NCBI GenBank assembly: GCA_038503035.1
Contig: JAVSML010024433.1
Location: forward strand, 34,910 to 98,909
DNA: 64,000 nucleotides
Source of the DNA: Crocodylus rhombifer
Taxonomy: Eukaryota; Chordata; Crocodylia; Crocodylidae
Direction: 5' to 3'
Shown: positions 43,480 through 55,082 of the stretch, one piece after another
Layout: each line of letters opens with the position of its first letter
Numbering within the stretch: position 1 is the first letter of the stretch
Notes under the pieces: generated by a model
Database searches by the model: none
Seen by the model: the letters and a program-made list of their open reading frames with translations, nothing else
Told to the model about the DNA's origin: nothing
Position numbers and translations under genes: made by a program

Positions 43480-44039
43480 CCAGCTGCACACAGGGATGCC
43501 AGAGGGGTGATGGGGTGGGGGTCACAGCCAGATCCCAAGCTGTGGGGGGGTGCGACTGGACCCCAAATGGCAGGGGGAGAGCGGGGCCAGACCCTGAGGG
43601 AGGCGTGGCCAGACCCTGAATGGCAGGGGGAGGAGTGGGGCCAGACCCCAAGGGGGGATGGGGGTGGTGCAGCCAGACCCTGAGTGCCAATGGGAGGCAC
43701 GGTCAGACCCTGAGCAGCAGCAGGGGGAACAGTGGGGCTAGACCCCAAGTGGCAATATGGGGGGGAGAAATGGGACTGGATCCTGAACACCAATTGGTAG
43801 CAGGGGGCAGAGTGGAGCCAGACCTTGAGCAGGGACAGGGGAGGGGTGTGTGGCTGGACCCCAAGTGGTGCTGGGAGGTGGTGGCCAAACCCTAAGTGGT
43901 GAGGAGGAGGGGCTGGGCATAGAGCAGTGGGTGAAGGTGGGCCTGGATGCCGGGGAGGAGGGCAGACATGGAGCCAGACGAGGTTTTTTCCTGTCTCTCT
44001 CCACCCAGCCCCTATCACTCTTGATGGGCAATTTGCTAG
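43480..44039 (+). mobile_element. Helitron, 3' part, ending CTAG|T
   Basis: Ends TTGATGGGCAATTTGCTAG at 44039, followed by T, as expected for a Helitron 3' terminus. The interior is a tandem field of CCAGACCCTGAGTGGCAGGG-like units. The same terminus and field occur in the full-length minus-strand copy at 48696-49775. No 5' end is seen on this copy, so the left limit is uncertain. Open frames here are spurious. Confidence 0.7.
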
Positions 44040-46204
44040 TATAGCGTTAATTTTACATGTAGACCTGTCCCAGGAGAATGTTTTCTGAACCGTCAGTTAG
44101 GAACAGAACTTTAGCATCAGAGCTCCATCCCTTCAGGAGGGAGAGGAGCTCAGGGCAGGGAAGGCAATACTGGACAGAGGTTTAATACTCAGCTCTGCCT
44201 GTTAAATCAGGTGCCTCCTTTCACATTCCTGGCGTTGGAGGGAAAACAATATGGAAAGACACTTGCCCCTGGGTTTCCCCTTTCCTTTGGAATTTTTGAT
44301 GGAGAATTTTACCCTCTCTAAAAGATAATGGAAAATACCACTTTTGAGACAAGTCTGTATATCCCAGACATAAAACTAAGTGCCAGGGATTTTTTTCAAA
44401 GTAGGAACTTTTAAGCTGGTGGGCCAGTTGGTGCTCATGGGAAGTTACAGATTCAGATGTGTCTAAAAGACATTGATACAATGGGTGTTTTTAAGCATGC
44501 TCTGGGGTGGGGGTATTTATTAGAGCTGCTCTCAGGAGCCTCTCACCAAACCCTCCTCCTGGTGATGCAGCTTATAGCAACTTTTGCTGTATAGCGTATA
44601 GTGCGTTATGTTTTTCAGAGCAAAAAAAGATATACCAGCAAATAACATTCTTTTTTTTTCAGTTTGGGTATTTTCTGTGTGACTTGGTAGTGAGCAGAAG
44701 CAATGGCTGCAGCTTCTGCAGGGGCTTGCAAGGGTTCTTTCTATTTGTTTAATGGGTGTATGAATCCCTTTGTGTTATGCATACCTGAAGAATGTACTGG
44801 ACTACAACTGGCTGGAAATTTCCAGGACCAGTTTCTACACAATCTCAGTTTTCATTAATAACTCAGCAAATCTGGTCTTCAAAGTGTCCCAGTATCCTGG
44901 GAGGTCAGGCTGCCTTCCAGTTAAGTCCCAGTGGTCCTGCTACTAGCTTTGCCAAATTGCAGCAGGGGAGACATATGCTATTCTCCAGGACCTAGTAAGC
45001 CAATGAGAAATCAACAAGCCTTATGGAGGCAGTGGGGATCAGGGGGCTTGCTGCTAGAATACCACCATAGTTCTTAGTAAGAATGGAAATTATATAATAC
45101 TCATCATCTCTCTCAATACCTAGAAGGTGTTTTGGTGCAGTGCAAGCATCACATTTCTAGCACCTAACTGACAGCTGACATGAAAACACAGGTCCTGGAC
45201 CAAGTGCAGATAGGACTCTGCATGGCAGAACTACCATGACCATAGCAAAGTAAGGGAGCTGGTCCTGGACAGGGCACATTATATTGGTCCGGCAAGCAAG
45301 TCTGGCCATGGGGATATCGTAGAACAGGTGGTCTGTGGGAAGAAGGTAGGAAAGGGCTGAGATTAATGGAACACTTTAGAATAAAGTGCATCCTTGAGAG
45401 CATGGAAGAGATTATGATAGAGTTTTTCCTGAAAAAGCAGGGGGTGGGTAAAAACAGAAAAGAAGAAACCCAAAATTTAAGCTGCCTGAGAAAAGAAAAA
45501 TCTCAGAGACTAGCACAAGCCAAGACAAGTAGCTGAGCCAGGTAGAGGAAGGTAACAGCAAAGCAAGAGATTTCCACCCAACAACATGACTTTTTCCCAT
45601 CTAGAGGAGCTTTCACCTCATTGTAGGCATAAGCATGGAAACTATTGTTTGAACTGAGTCAGGTTCAGAGAGGAACGGCACTAATTGAACTCCATTGAAT
45701 TGATGTCTCTGAACTGAAGATTCCTGTGTGTTATACTGGACCTGAGCCTCATGATATCAGATAGGAGTTGTTCAAGTCATGTATTATCTTTCCCCTCTAT
45801 GTATCTGTACATATAGCTGGATATACAGACACACCCACACAAAACAAAATTAATTAAACAAAACTTGTTTCTCTCACCCATTAAACCTGCCCCTGCAGGG
45901 CATTTGTTATTGATAGCTCAGCTAAAGGCCAGTGAGATAAATGACTGAAAAAGAAGCTTCTATTTTTCTTTCAGTGAGTTCTTGATTCATGTTTATTAAT
46001 CTGCATAATTTTCCTCCTGTTTAAGGAAATTCTTTCCTACTGTTCTCCTGCAGCTCCATTTATTTATCGGTGGATGACCAGCAAATAGTTGCAGGGCAGG
46101 CAGAAAAGCAGTAGCTGAGACATAGGGACTTAATCTAGAATACAGGCTTTGGTTGTATGTTGTGTGAATTAAAGTAAGTTAATTTGCCAGAGATTAACAA
46201 ATGG
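44040..46204. other. No gene seen
   Basis: Ordinary AT-rich non-coding sequence without recognisable repeats or long open frames. Confidence 0.45.
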
Positions 46205-46355
46205 GGCTGAACCATGACCAACAACACATGCTTGTGAAATGCTTACATTAGTGTTTACTGTTGTATTTAATCTATTGCCAAATAATTTAACTTGCACAAC
46301 TGTACAAACAAATCTATACGTTTCACAAGCATGTGTTGTTGATCATGGTTCAGCC
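46205..46355. mobile_element. Short MITE with 37-bp terminal inverted repeats
   Basis: 46205-46241 (GGCTGAACCATGACC...) and 46319-46355 (...GATCATGGTTCAGCC) are inverted copies over 37 bases with two mismatches. The 77-bp centre is AT-rich. TGG flanks both sides, a possible 3-bp duplication. No other copy in the window. Superfamily unknown. Confidence 0.85.
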
Positions 46356-46428
46356 TGGTTGACTTGGGTAAATAGGCAGTCAGTTAAGTTAGACTATGAG
46401 CTCTGAGTATAAGTATTTTCGTCTAGAT

Positions 46429-47169
46429 TGGGGTTGGCAACCCCCAGCACGTGTGCCGAGCATGGCATGGGAGGCCATTTTGCTCAGCACTCCATGACCA
46501 GCCCCGGCTCTGGGTAGCTGCTGGAGCCCAGGCTGCTCCAAGCAGGGCTTGCAGCATCCCAGCTGCCTGCTGGAAGCAGCCCAGGCTCCCGGCTGACAGC
46601 AGCTACCCAGAGCCAGGGCCAGCTGCAGCTGGGAGGCTGCAAACAGCTGTGCCAGGGTCCGGAGCCCCGGCATCAGATCCGTACCGGCATGTGCACGTGC
46701 ACCTCAGAGCAGGTGGTTGGGGAGGGGCCTGAGGTAGTGCAACTTTAAGAGGAGGCTAGATGTACACCTTGCTGGGGTCGTTTGACCCCAGTACTTTTTC
46801 CTGCCATGGCAGGGGGTTGGACTCGATGATCTGCTCAGGTCCCTTCCGACCCTAGAAACTATGAAACTATGAAACCCTGGGCTCTCCCCCCGTCCTGGCA
46901 CATAGCTGCTGACTGGGCTCTGAAGCCCAGCGCAGCTGTTTGCAGCCTCCTGGCAGCAGCCAGGCCTGGCTCTGGGTAGCTGCTGCCAGCTGGGAGCCCA
47001 GGCAGGGGGCAATGGCAGCAGGGCTGGGGGGCATGGGAACAAGCAGGGCATCCTGCCATGTACCCTCTGCCCCCATTTTGTTTTTCTGGCATGCCAGCAT
47101 GCCAGCACCTTCCAAGGTAGGCATTATGGGTGTTTTTGGCACTCTGACAAAAAACTTTGCCTACCTCTG
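46429..47169 (+). mobile_element. hAT element, perfect duplication, carrying a CR1 tail
   Basis: Flanked by GTCTAGAT at 46421-46428 and 47170-47177, exact. Left end TGGGGTTGGCAACCCCC and inverted right end CAGAGGTAGGCAAAG. Shares GTGTGCCGAGCATGGCATG and AGGCCATTTTGCTCAGCA with the copies at 25306 and 16017. A 132-bp CR1 3' end sits at 46742-46873. Confidence 0.93.
46742..46873 (+). mobile_element. Very short CR1 insertion (3' end only)
   Basis: Contains the last ORF2 codons (LKRRLDVHLAGVV-like) and the UTR to ACTATGAAACTATGAAAC. Only 132 bp. Same subfamily as 6497-7107. Confidence 0.9.
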
Positions 47170-47177
47170 GTCTAGAT

Positions 47178-48695
47178 AAGGCCCAAGTGAAGTTATGGCT
47201 TAATTCCTTTACCACCTGTGAATTGGTATTACTCCAAAATTGTTTTCCTAATCTAGACAAGGCCACTCAGGTAACGTTCAACACCAGCGATCCCTTCAGT
47301 ATGAATGAAGGCTTGCTCAGGTTTCCCCAAGGTTGACCTCCACCAGCAAAATTAAGATGAAAAGTGCTACCCCACTTTTAGACCAAGAGAAAGACCAGTG
47401 ATAGACTCTGGTTAGTGATTTGTGGAGCCAACCTTGACCACTTTTAATGGTTTCAAAGATGCATGGAGTTGACCAAAAAAGGTGCATGAGATCATCCAGT
47501 CTGACTTCCCTGTAAAATATAAATCCTTAACATGCCATCCTAGTAGCCTTGTCTTGAGGTTCATAACTGCACTTACCTAAAGCATATGCTGTGAGGTGAC
47601 ATGTATTCTTGATTCAAAGACATCAAGAGATGGGGAAGGTTTGTTTTCCAATGAAAAGTTATCTTCCTACACCCAAAGGAATGTTGGGTGTAGAAACAGT
47701 ATGTTTCTTTGAAAAACAGCTGCCTCATCCCCAGGCATTTCAAATAGTTTAATTACTATAGGTGGAATTCATTGTTCAGCAGGCTGTGAATTTTTAGGAG
47801 TGAGCTGCTTTGACTCCAGTAGCCATTTAGTTAGGGAGCTTTCCCAGGAAGCAAAAGATTTCAGGTTCTAGACCTTCTTTTCCAAATTAGGTTTGAACCT
47901 TTGTTCTTCAGGCTTCTTGACATAATGTTCAGGTTAGACATGAACTAAAGTATTCTCCATAGCTCTTTTTGAAGCTGAGCCCTTGGGCAGCCAAGAGACA
48001 TATGTGGAGCCAGGAGAAAAAAGGACTGCTGCAAGAGATATGGCTCAGCTAGGTGAATAGTGCTTTAGGAAGAAACATACTCTGGGTCCTAGCATGGTCC
48101 TGTGCTATTAAAGAGACATTCATTTTATCCAATGGATAAAAAATGCAAGGGGTAGTGACTCAGTTGCAAAAGGAATACTGGAGGTGTGTCTGGTTAAGAA
48201 TCTACCTGTGTTCTTCTGGTTTTATTACTACTCTAGAAAGTCTGAAAGCTAGAAACTCAAATCCCTTCTAGTTCAGGGGGACCCATAACTAGGGTCTCCT
48301 GCTACCCTGAACACTCAGCTATTGAGACAAAAACATGAGGAGGATGTCCTTCTCCTTTGCTGCTTTTTCAAGGTTTGCACTCAAGTAGAGGTGTATGTAC
48401 TGCATACCTGACTGGCCAGTGAGTACCCCCCACTTCATAATCTGTCTGTATGAGCATACTTAGACACCCACAGTGTAGGGGTAATAGAATTACAATATGG
48501 GTAAAAGTGCTATAACTACTTACCATTGTGCACAAAGGGTAATAGGTTCCATCAAAGAATGTAGGTAATATACTTGTATATTGCATGTAGAATACAGTAT
48601 ATAATAATGTATAAAGAGGTTAAAAAAACCCGCCCCAAACAATACACCACACAGCACCTCCTCACTTCTCACGAATCTCCTCTTTATGCATCTAA
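47178..48695. other. No gene seen
   Basis: Non-coding sequence. Nothing recognisable apart from the Helitron end at its right edge. Confidence 0.4.
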
Positions 48696-49775
48696 CCTGC
48701 AACTTGCCCATCAAGAATGGGAGGGTGGGGAGGAGCCAGGGATGAAGACCTGCATCCAGCCCCGCACCTGACCTCCTCCCCCACGTCCGGGCCCACCACT
48801 GCTCCATGTCCGACCCCCCTCCCTGCCCCTCAAGGTCAGACCAGCCTCCCCTGCCCCTGTCACCGCTTGGGGTCTGGGCTGCCCCCCTGTCACCGCTCAG
48901 GGTCTGGCTGCACCCCCCCACCTTCAGTGCTCAGGTCTGGCTGTACACCACTCTGCTGCTCAGGGTCCAGCCCTGCTCTCCCCACTTCAGCACTTGGGGT
49001 CTGGCCGCGCCACTCCCCTTCAGTGCTTGGGGTCTGGCCCCAACCCCCACCACCACTCAGGATCAGTGCACCTTCCCCCACTTCAGCACTCGGGGTCTGG
49101 CTGTGCCCCCCCCCCCACTATTCAGGGTCCAGCCTTGCTCCCCCCCATCAGTGCTTGGGGTCCAGCCCTGCCCCACCCCCACTACCACTCAGGATCCAGC
49201 CCCACTTCCCTACTGTCATTGCTCAGGATTCAGCCATGCCCCTGCCGTGCCCCTCCCCTCCTACCATCACCACTCAGGGTCTGGCCATGCCTCCCCACCC
49301 CTCAGCTATGGCCCTGGTCTGCCCCTCCACATTGGGCCCCATGCCCCTCCCCAGTATGTCTGCCTGCCTCCCTTCCCTCCCTTCCTTCCTGCCCACCACC
49401 TCCCCCTCCCTGCTGGCTGATCTAGGGGGCATAGTGGCCAGGCAGTGGGGGAGCACCAGCACAATGATCCCCCTCTTTTTCCTCAGGCAGGGAGATGGGG
49501 GGTAGCCCCGCTGCTTGAAGGAGGAGGTGGAGGTAGACAGGGTGTTGAGAGAGCTGCTGCTGCCTCAGGCAGGGAGGCGTAGGACAGCCCCGCTGCTTGG
49601 GCAACCAGGGCATGTTCCCCACTGCCAAGCTTCCCTGGCAGTGGAGGGAACTGGGGCCCATGCAGCCCAGCGTGCACAGTCCATAGCTGCCCACCCTCTA
49701 AGCAGTGCACACATAGCTGGGCAAAAGCATTATGGACAGACAGACACACAGACTAAGCCTTTTATTATACTAGGA
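48696..49775 (-). mobile_element. Non-autonomous Helitron with both ends
   Basis: On the minus strand it begins TCCTAGTATAATAAAAGGCT at 49775, close to the TCTATA...AATAAAAGGCT start of known vertebrate Helitrons. It ends CTTGATGGGCAAGTTGCAGG at 48696, where the paralogue at 44039 has CTAG. It sits between A (5') and T (3'), the Helitron target, with no duplication. The 1,080-bp interior is mostly a tandem field of CACTCAGGGTCTGGCC-like units (48780-49400). No Rep/helicase gene. Confidence 0.82.
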
Positions 49776-49859
49776 TATACACATTAGTCTTTTTTGCCAC
49801 AGCATTACAGTAGAAGTATTTGTTGAGTTGGTTGTGGACTCTGACTTTTAGATCTTTTT

Positions 49860-50200
49860 CAGGGTCCCCATGTTAGGGAGCATGGTATCACTCAGTACAC
49901 AGGCAGAGTCCACAGGCTGGGTTTCCAGAGATCCAGAAATCAGAAGCCAAAGTCAATGTGATCCAGAAGCTGGTGCTGAGGTCAGGGTAAGCCAGAATTC
50001 AGAACCAGAATCAGCAGCCAGAGTCAAATCAGGGTATCCCAGATCCAGAACCAGAGTCAGGATACATCAAAATTCAGAGCTAGGGTTGGGATTCACCAGG
50101 AGTCAGAAATGGAATCCAGAGCCACAGCTAAGTCAAGGTGAACCAAGGGCCAGCAATCTCATAGGCAAAGCAGGAAAGTGCAGGGAGGTCAGGAGAAAGT
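49860..50200. repeat. Degenerate repeat field, AGATCCAGAACCAGAGTCAGG-like unit
   Basis: About ten diverged units of 20-35 bases with CAGAATCAG, CCAGAGTCA and GGGTAAGCC elements, resembling the field at 24216-24510. The open frame with QSQCDPEAGAEVRVSQNSEP-type sequence is a by-product of the repeat. Confidence 0.65.
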
Positions 50201-51012
50201 CATGAGTGTTTGCCCAGAATACTTTGGGGCAGGCCTAGCTTTTAATGGCTGGAGTGGCTGAGGCTTGTTGCCTGCAGCCTCAGGGGACTGATATGAGCTT
50301 GCTGCAAGTGATACCTGTTTCCCTGAAATGTCAGGGAATGAATTGCCCTAAGCCTTTGATTGGGATTGGCTAGACTGAGGGCTCTAATCTGACTTCATTA
50401 CATACTGCTTTCCCAGATGCCGTCCTCCATTTTGTGCGTAAGGCCTACAATCCTTATTTCTAGATAGATAACTTTTCAGTTGACTGTTTTATCCAGTTTG
50501 CACTATCTGACCGCGTTGTCCTCATTATCATTAACCATGCTGCCAAATATTATCAGCAATGATTTTACACTTTAAAACACTGATGAAACTGTTGAACAGT
50601 GCTGAATGGCTAGGGTAGACCACAAATTTTAGTGTTTAAAACAATGTTAGCCAGCCCAAATGAATTGGAATTCAACTGATTTAAAAAAAAAAAAGAGAGT
50701 GAATCGCCAACTCTAGTCTGAACATGTCCGATGTGGCCTGCCATACTGGTCTCAGGAGTCCGAACATTTTATAGTAGCTCCTATTTTCCACTCTTACTAT
50801 TAAAGAGGCACATACATCATAAGGAAATCAAATAGCTCATGACTGCACATATAGAACTTCACACACACTCATCCAGTGTTTCATACGTTTATGAATGTCA
50901 AGTCCCACTTTAGAATAATGAAAATACTTACAATCTCCCATGCCTGTCCTACCCTCTGTTGGCCCTACACATAGTTTATCATTTTAATTTCAGCCAAATC
51001 CAAATAATTCTC
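50201..51012. other. No gene seen
   Basis: Non-coding, with an A-run at about 50683-50694. The first 200 bases may be the rest of the dispersed element holding the repeat field. Confidence 0.4.
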
Positions 51013-51270
51013 TTTGGATGTGTCTATGTGTGTATTAAGTCACTTTTTCTAATGCATATTAAATTTAGTACCTCCAATGTGAGGTATTAAAAAATGCACA
51101 CTAGACTTCCTTAATAATCAGTATAAAATGTGCACCATTTTAAGTAACACTTAATTCACAGTAGCCTATTTTATTGCGCATTGGTGTAATCACATAATTT
51201 TTTACGTGATGCTTTAATGCGCAGTAAAAAAAGTCTACTGTGCATTAAAGTGTACATGTAGATGAGCCCA
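51013..51270. mobile_element. Palindromic MITE, GCATTAAAGTG core
   Basis: Left TTTGGATGTGTCTATGTGTG, right GTGTACATGTAGATGAGCCC. Interior TAATGCATATTAAATTTAGT and GTGCATTAAAGTG motifs match the element at 34688-34873 but with a longer, separately palindromic centre. Confidence 0.75.
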
Positions 51271-51354
51271 TTGACATATAACTGGCACTTAGGCAGAATT
51301 TAGGCACCTAATCTGGGAGCTAGTGAATTCTATCATCTCATGAATCACTAGCTG

Positions 51355-53286
51355 TCATAGGGCAGGGAAGTCAGCCAGTACAGCAGAGGTGCTTGACTTC
51401 AGGAAGACTGACTTCCGTGAGCTTAGGAAAATACTGGGAGAGATCCTATGGGAAGAGGGACTGGAGGGGAAGGGTGGTTGTTCCTCAAAGGAATGATCCT
51501 CAGAGCACAGAAAAGGTCCATTCCTGTATGCAGAAAAGGTGGCAAAGGGGCCAGGAAGCCCTCTTGACTTACCAGAGGAACCAAGGAGTGCTTAAGAAAG
51601 AAAAAAGAGGCTTACAGACAGTAGAAATAATGGGTAGTCACCAAGGAGGAATACACAAGGATAGCCATATTTGTAGGGAGAGTATAAGGAAGGCAAAGGC
51701 GGTGATCGAGATTAGGTTGGCAATCGGAATCAAGGACAATAAGAAGTCCTTCTTTGGGTATATAGGGAACCGGAGGAAGACCGAGGGAAATGTGGGCCCT
51801 TGCAGAATGGGACAGACAGCTGATAAGAGACAGACAGGAGAAAGCTGAACTCTCTAATGAATACTTTGCGTCAGTGTTCCTGCATACAAATGGTGGGTGC
51901 CTGCCTGGTCGGATACTGGACGGATACGGGGAGGGGATTGCCAGCCAATGGTCAGTGTTGAACTGGTCAGGGAGCACTTAGAGAAGCTGAATGTCTTCAA
52001 GTTGGCAGGATCAGATGGATGGACTATACTTGAGAGTGTTGAGGGAATTGGCTGGAATTATTGTGGGACCACTAGCAACTGGAAAAGGGCCAATGTGGTA
52101 CCAATCTTTAAGAACAGGAGGAGGGAGGATCTGGAAAACTATAGGCCAGTCAGTTTGACCTTGATACCAAGTAAAATGTTGGAAAATATTATCAAGAAGT
52201 TCGTTTATGAGAGACTGGCAGAAGTCATGATGCTGAAGAATAGCCAGCATAGTTTTGTTGTGGGCAAGTCATGTCTGACCAACCTTGTCTCCTTCTATGA
52301 TCAAGTAACGAATCACTTAGATGTGGGAGACATGGGAGACATGGTTGATGGCATCTGTTTGGATTTTAAAAAGCCTTTGATATGGTCTCCCATGGTGCTT
52401 TTATAAAAAAATTGGGGGATTGTGGGCTAGAAGAGTCCATGGTCAGGTGGGTCGGGAACTGGCTAAGGGGTCAAACCCAGAGAGTGTTAGTGGACAGGTC
52501 TGTATCATCTTGGTAGGCGGTAGCCAATGGTGTCCCGTAGGGTTCGGTTCTTGGCCCCATGCTGTTCAACATCTTTATCAATGATTTAGATGAGGATGTA
52601 GAAAGCATGTTGCCCAAGTTTGCAGACAGTGCTAAGTAATAGGGAAAAGTGGTCACATTAGGCGATAGGATGCAGCTCCAAGTGGACCTGGAGAAGCTGG
52701 AAAGGTGGGTGGAGCAGAACTGGATGCAGTTCAATAATGATAAATGCAGAGTGCTTCATCTGGAGAAAAGTAACCAGCAACATGAATATAGGTTAGGAGA
52801 TGTCCTGGCCAGCACAATCGCTGAAAGGGACCTCAGGGTTATGGCTGATCATAGGATGAACATGAACCACCAATGCAACGTTGTAGTCAACAGAGCTAAT
52901 AGCATACTGGGATGCATTAGCCAATGTATCATGAACAGGGCTAAGGAAGTGATTCTTCCTCTCTACTCAGTGCTGGTGAGACCCTAGCTGGAATATTACG
53001 CCCAGTTCTGGACACCACACTTCAAAAAAGACATAGAAAAATTTGAAAGGATCCAGAGAAGGGCACAAGAATGATTAAGGGCCTGGAGAACAAACCTTAT
53101 GAGTAAATACTAGGGGATCTGGGACTGTTCAGCCTGGGAAAGAGAAGACTGAGGAGGGACTTGGTAACCATCTATAAGGGGTGAATATTGAGAGCTGGGA
53201 GAAAAACTGCTCATTAGGGCGCCTCAGGGAAGGACAAGAAGCAATGGCCGTAAACTGTTAGAGGATGGTTGCAGGTTGGATGTAAC
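51355..53286 (+). mobile_element. CR1 LINE of a different subfamily, first part of a split copy
   Basis: Plus strand reads [88 protein letters not shown] (motif A degraded), GSVLGPMLFNIFINDLDED in broken frame, NNDKCRVLHLEKSNQQHEYR and SVLVRP*LEYYAQFW. Linker and RT differ from the 40.2-42.4 kb copy, so this is another, older subfamily. It is interrupted by the LTR at 53287 and resumes at 54868. Confidence 0.9.
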
Positions 53287-54867
53287 TGTAGCCCGGGTGT
53301 ACACAGGGTATGTACCCCCCTTCTCCAAATTGAAGGGGATTGTCAGCAGGCAAAGGTGCTGTGAGAGGGAACTGTCAACTACATACAGTTTCCCTTCAGT
53401 TCCCTTTAGAGTCAGGCCAGGACCCACCTGCTTAACTATATACAGGTTTATTATTTAATAAAATAAAGTTATATACACACATATATATACATATCTACAG
53501 ATAAGTAGTCACTTATTCAATGTATAGGATGATATTATATACATGACTTATACCTCCTATAGAGCTTCAACCCACACAGGTAAGTAACGGATCTGGAACA
53601 GGAAAGTATAGGCAAACACAGATAAATACAGCACTTCAACAGGGATAAACACAATTAACTATTTACAGTCCATGAAACTATATTCATGTATGCAGTGGAA
53701 ATCTAAGATAAAAATACACTTGCACTCATATAACAATGAGACCTCAAATGACAAAATACATAGCACAAATGATAAAATATGAGGCACTCGCTCACCCTTC
53801 TAGGGGTTGAGGGTGCTACTATGCATTCAGTGAGGGGAAACCTGGCTGCAGCTCTGCCAAGGGAAAATGGGATGACGCTTCAGGCCCCTCCAACCCCTCA
53901 TGAGCTGGTACAGGACCCTCTAACTCACAGGGGCCTCTTCTGGCTCCCTCCCAAGGGCTCCCTCCCCTACAGGACACCCTTGTGCCCAATACTCATGACC
54001 CTCTGGTGATGCAGGGCTGCTCTGGCTCTGTGGAATGGGTGCCTCTCCTCGCACAGTGGCTGGCCACTGCCTGGGGCTCTCTCCTCTCCTGAGGCCTGCT
54101 CATGCCCCTGGGCACTGACCTGTGCACCATTTGGCCTGCTTCTTATAGCAGAGATTGGAGGCCTGAGCCACCTCATGCGATATCGGGGCTCAGTCAGCTC
54201 CTGGACCTGCTGGGGGGGTGCTGCCACATCTGCAGCCTGGCTGTGTGCCAGGGTTTGGGGACCTGAGGTGCCTTGAAGGACCTCCCAGAGTCACGGTCTG
54301 CTCTTGGACCCTCCATGCAATGATCTCTGCACTGCACTCTTGGCCACCTGCCAGGGTTGCAGACCTGAATTGCCTCGAGTGGCTCCCAGGGTCTGGGCTC
54401 CATGTACCAATCCGTGCACTGCTCCCTGGCCACCTGCCAGGGGATGCAGACCTGAACTGCTGTGAGCAACCCCAAGCCCTGTGTGCTGCTCTGTGGAGCG
54501 ATGGATCTGGGCCATCGATCCCAGTGGATGGGGGTGGAGGGGTGGGTTTCTGGGTACTGTTTCACCCACTGGGCAGCTCTTCCCCAGCTCTTCTTAGCCC
54601 CTTCTTTGTCCCCCCGATGTGTCTCTTGTGTGCTGGGCACACAGCTCCTTGTATTTGCTTCAGAGACTCCACCCCTGAAGTCTTGGCAGACCTGCAAAAT
54701 GCAGGCTTCAGTCAGATCAGGGAGGCTCTTGCCCGACCCCCACCCATTCCAGGCAGGGCAGGGTCGGCTCTGCCCAGGCCTTACCTGATTGATGTACTGG
54801 CTCCACCAATCAAAATGAAGATTTTCCGAGCCCAGGATGTGCTGGGCTGAATCGGTAAGTCTCCACA
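53287..54867 (-). mobile_element. Long terminal repeat (solo), copy 2, inside a CR1
   Basis: Minus-strand copy of the LTR at 31431-33078. It begins (minus strand) TGTGGAGACTTACCGATTC and ends CACCCGGGCTACA, so it has TG...CA ends, and is 1,581 bp. It keeps the ATTGGTGGAGC box, GCAGGTCTGCC, GACCCTGGGAGC modules and AATAAA at 53447-53452. CR1 sequence is collinear on both sides (AGGTTGGAT then AAGGAAGAC). Flanking TAAC/TAAG is only a weak duplication. No retroviral genes. Confidence 0.72.
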
Positions 54868-55082
54868 TAAGGAAGACATTTTTATGGTAAGGATAACCAA
54901 AATCTGGAATAGACTTCCCAAGGAGGTGTTGCAGTCCCCATCCTTGGAAGACTTCAAGAGGAGACTGGAGAAACAGCCTTATGGGATCATTTGACCTCAG
55001 CAGTATTCCTGCCCAGAAAAGAAGGGTTGGACTTGATAATCTTTCAATGTCCCGTCCAGCCCTTAATTTCTATGATTCTAAA
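54868..55082 (+). mobile_element. CR1 LINE, 3' end of the split copy
   Basis: Resumes with GGAAGACATTTTTATGGTAA, then IWNRLPKEVLQSPSLEDFKR-like coding sequence, the ORF2 stop and a UTR ending TTTCTATGATTCTAAAT. Confidence 0.92.

Noticed and set aside
43425..44018. 197-codon minus-strand Pro-rich frame
   Set aside because: Same tandem-repeat effect in the other Helitron copy.
48717..49505. 262-codon Pro/Ser-rich frame
   Set aside because: Generated by the tandem repeat field of the Helitron. All three frames are open for the same reason.
53967..54868. Frames of 210-224 codons on both strands
   Set aside because: They lie in the second LTR copy and have no match in sense or order to retroviral proteins.
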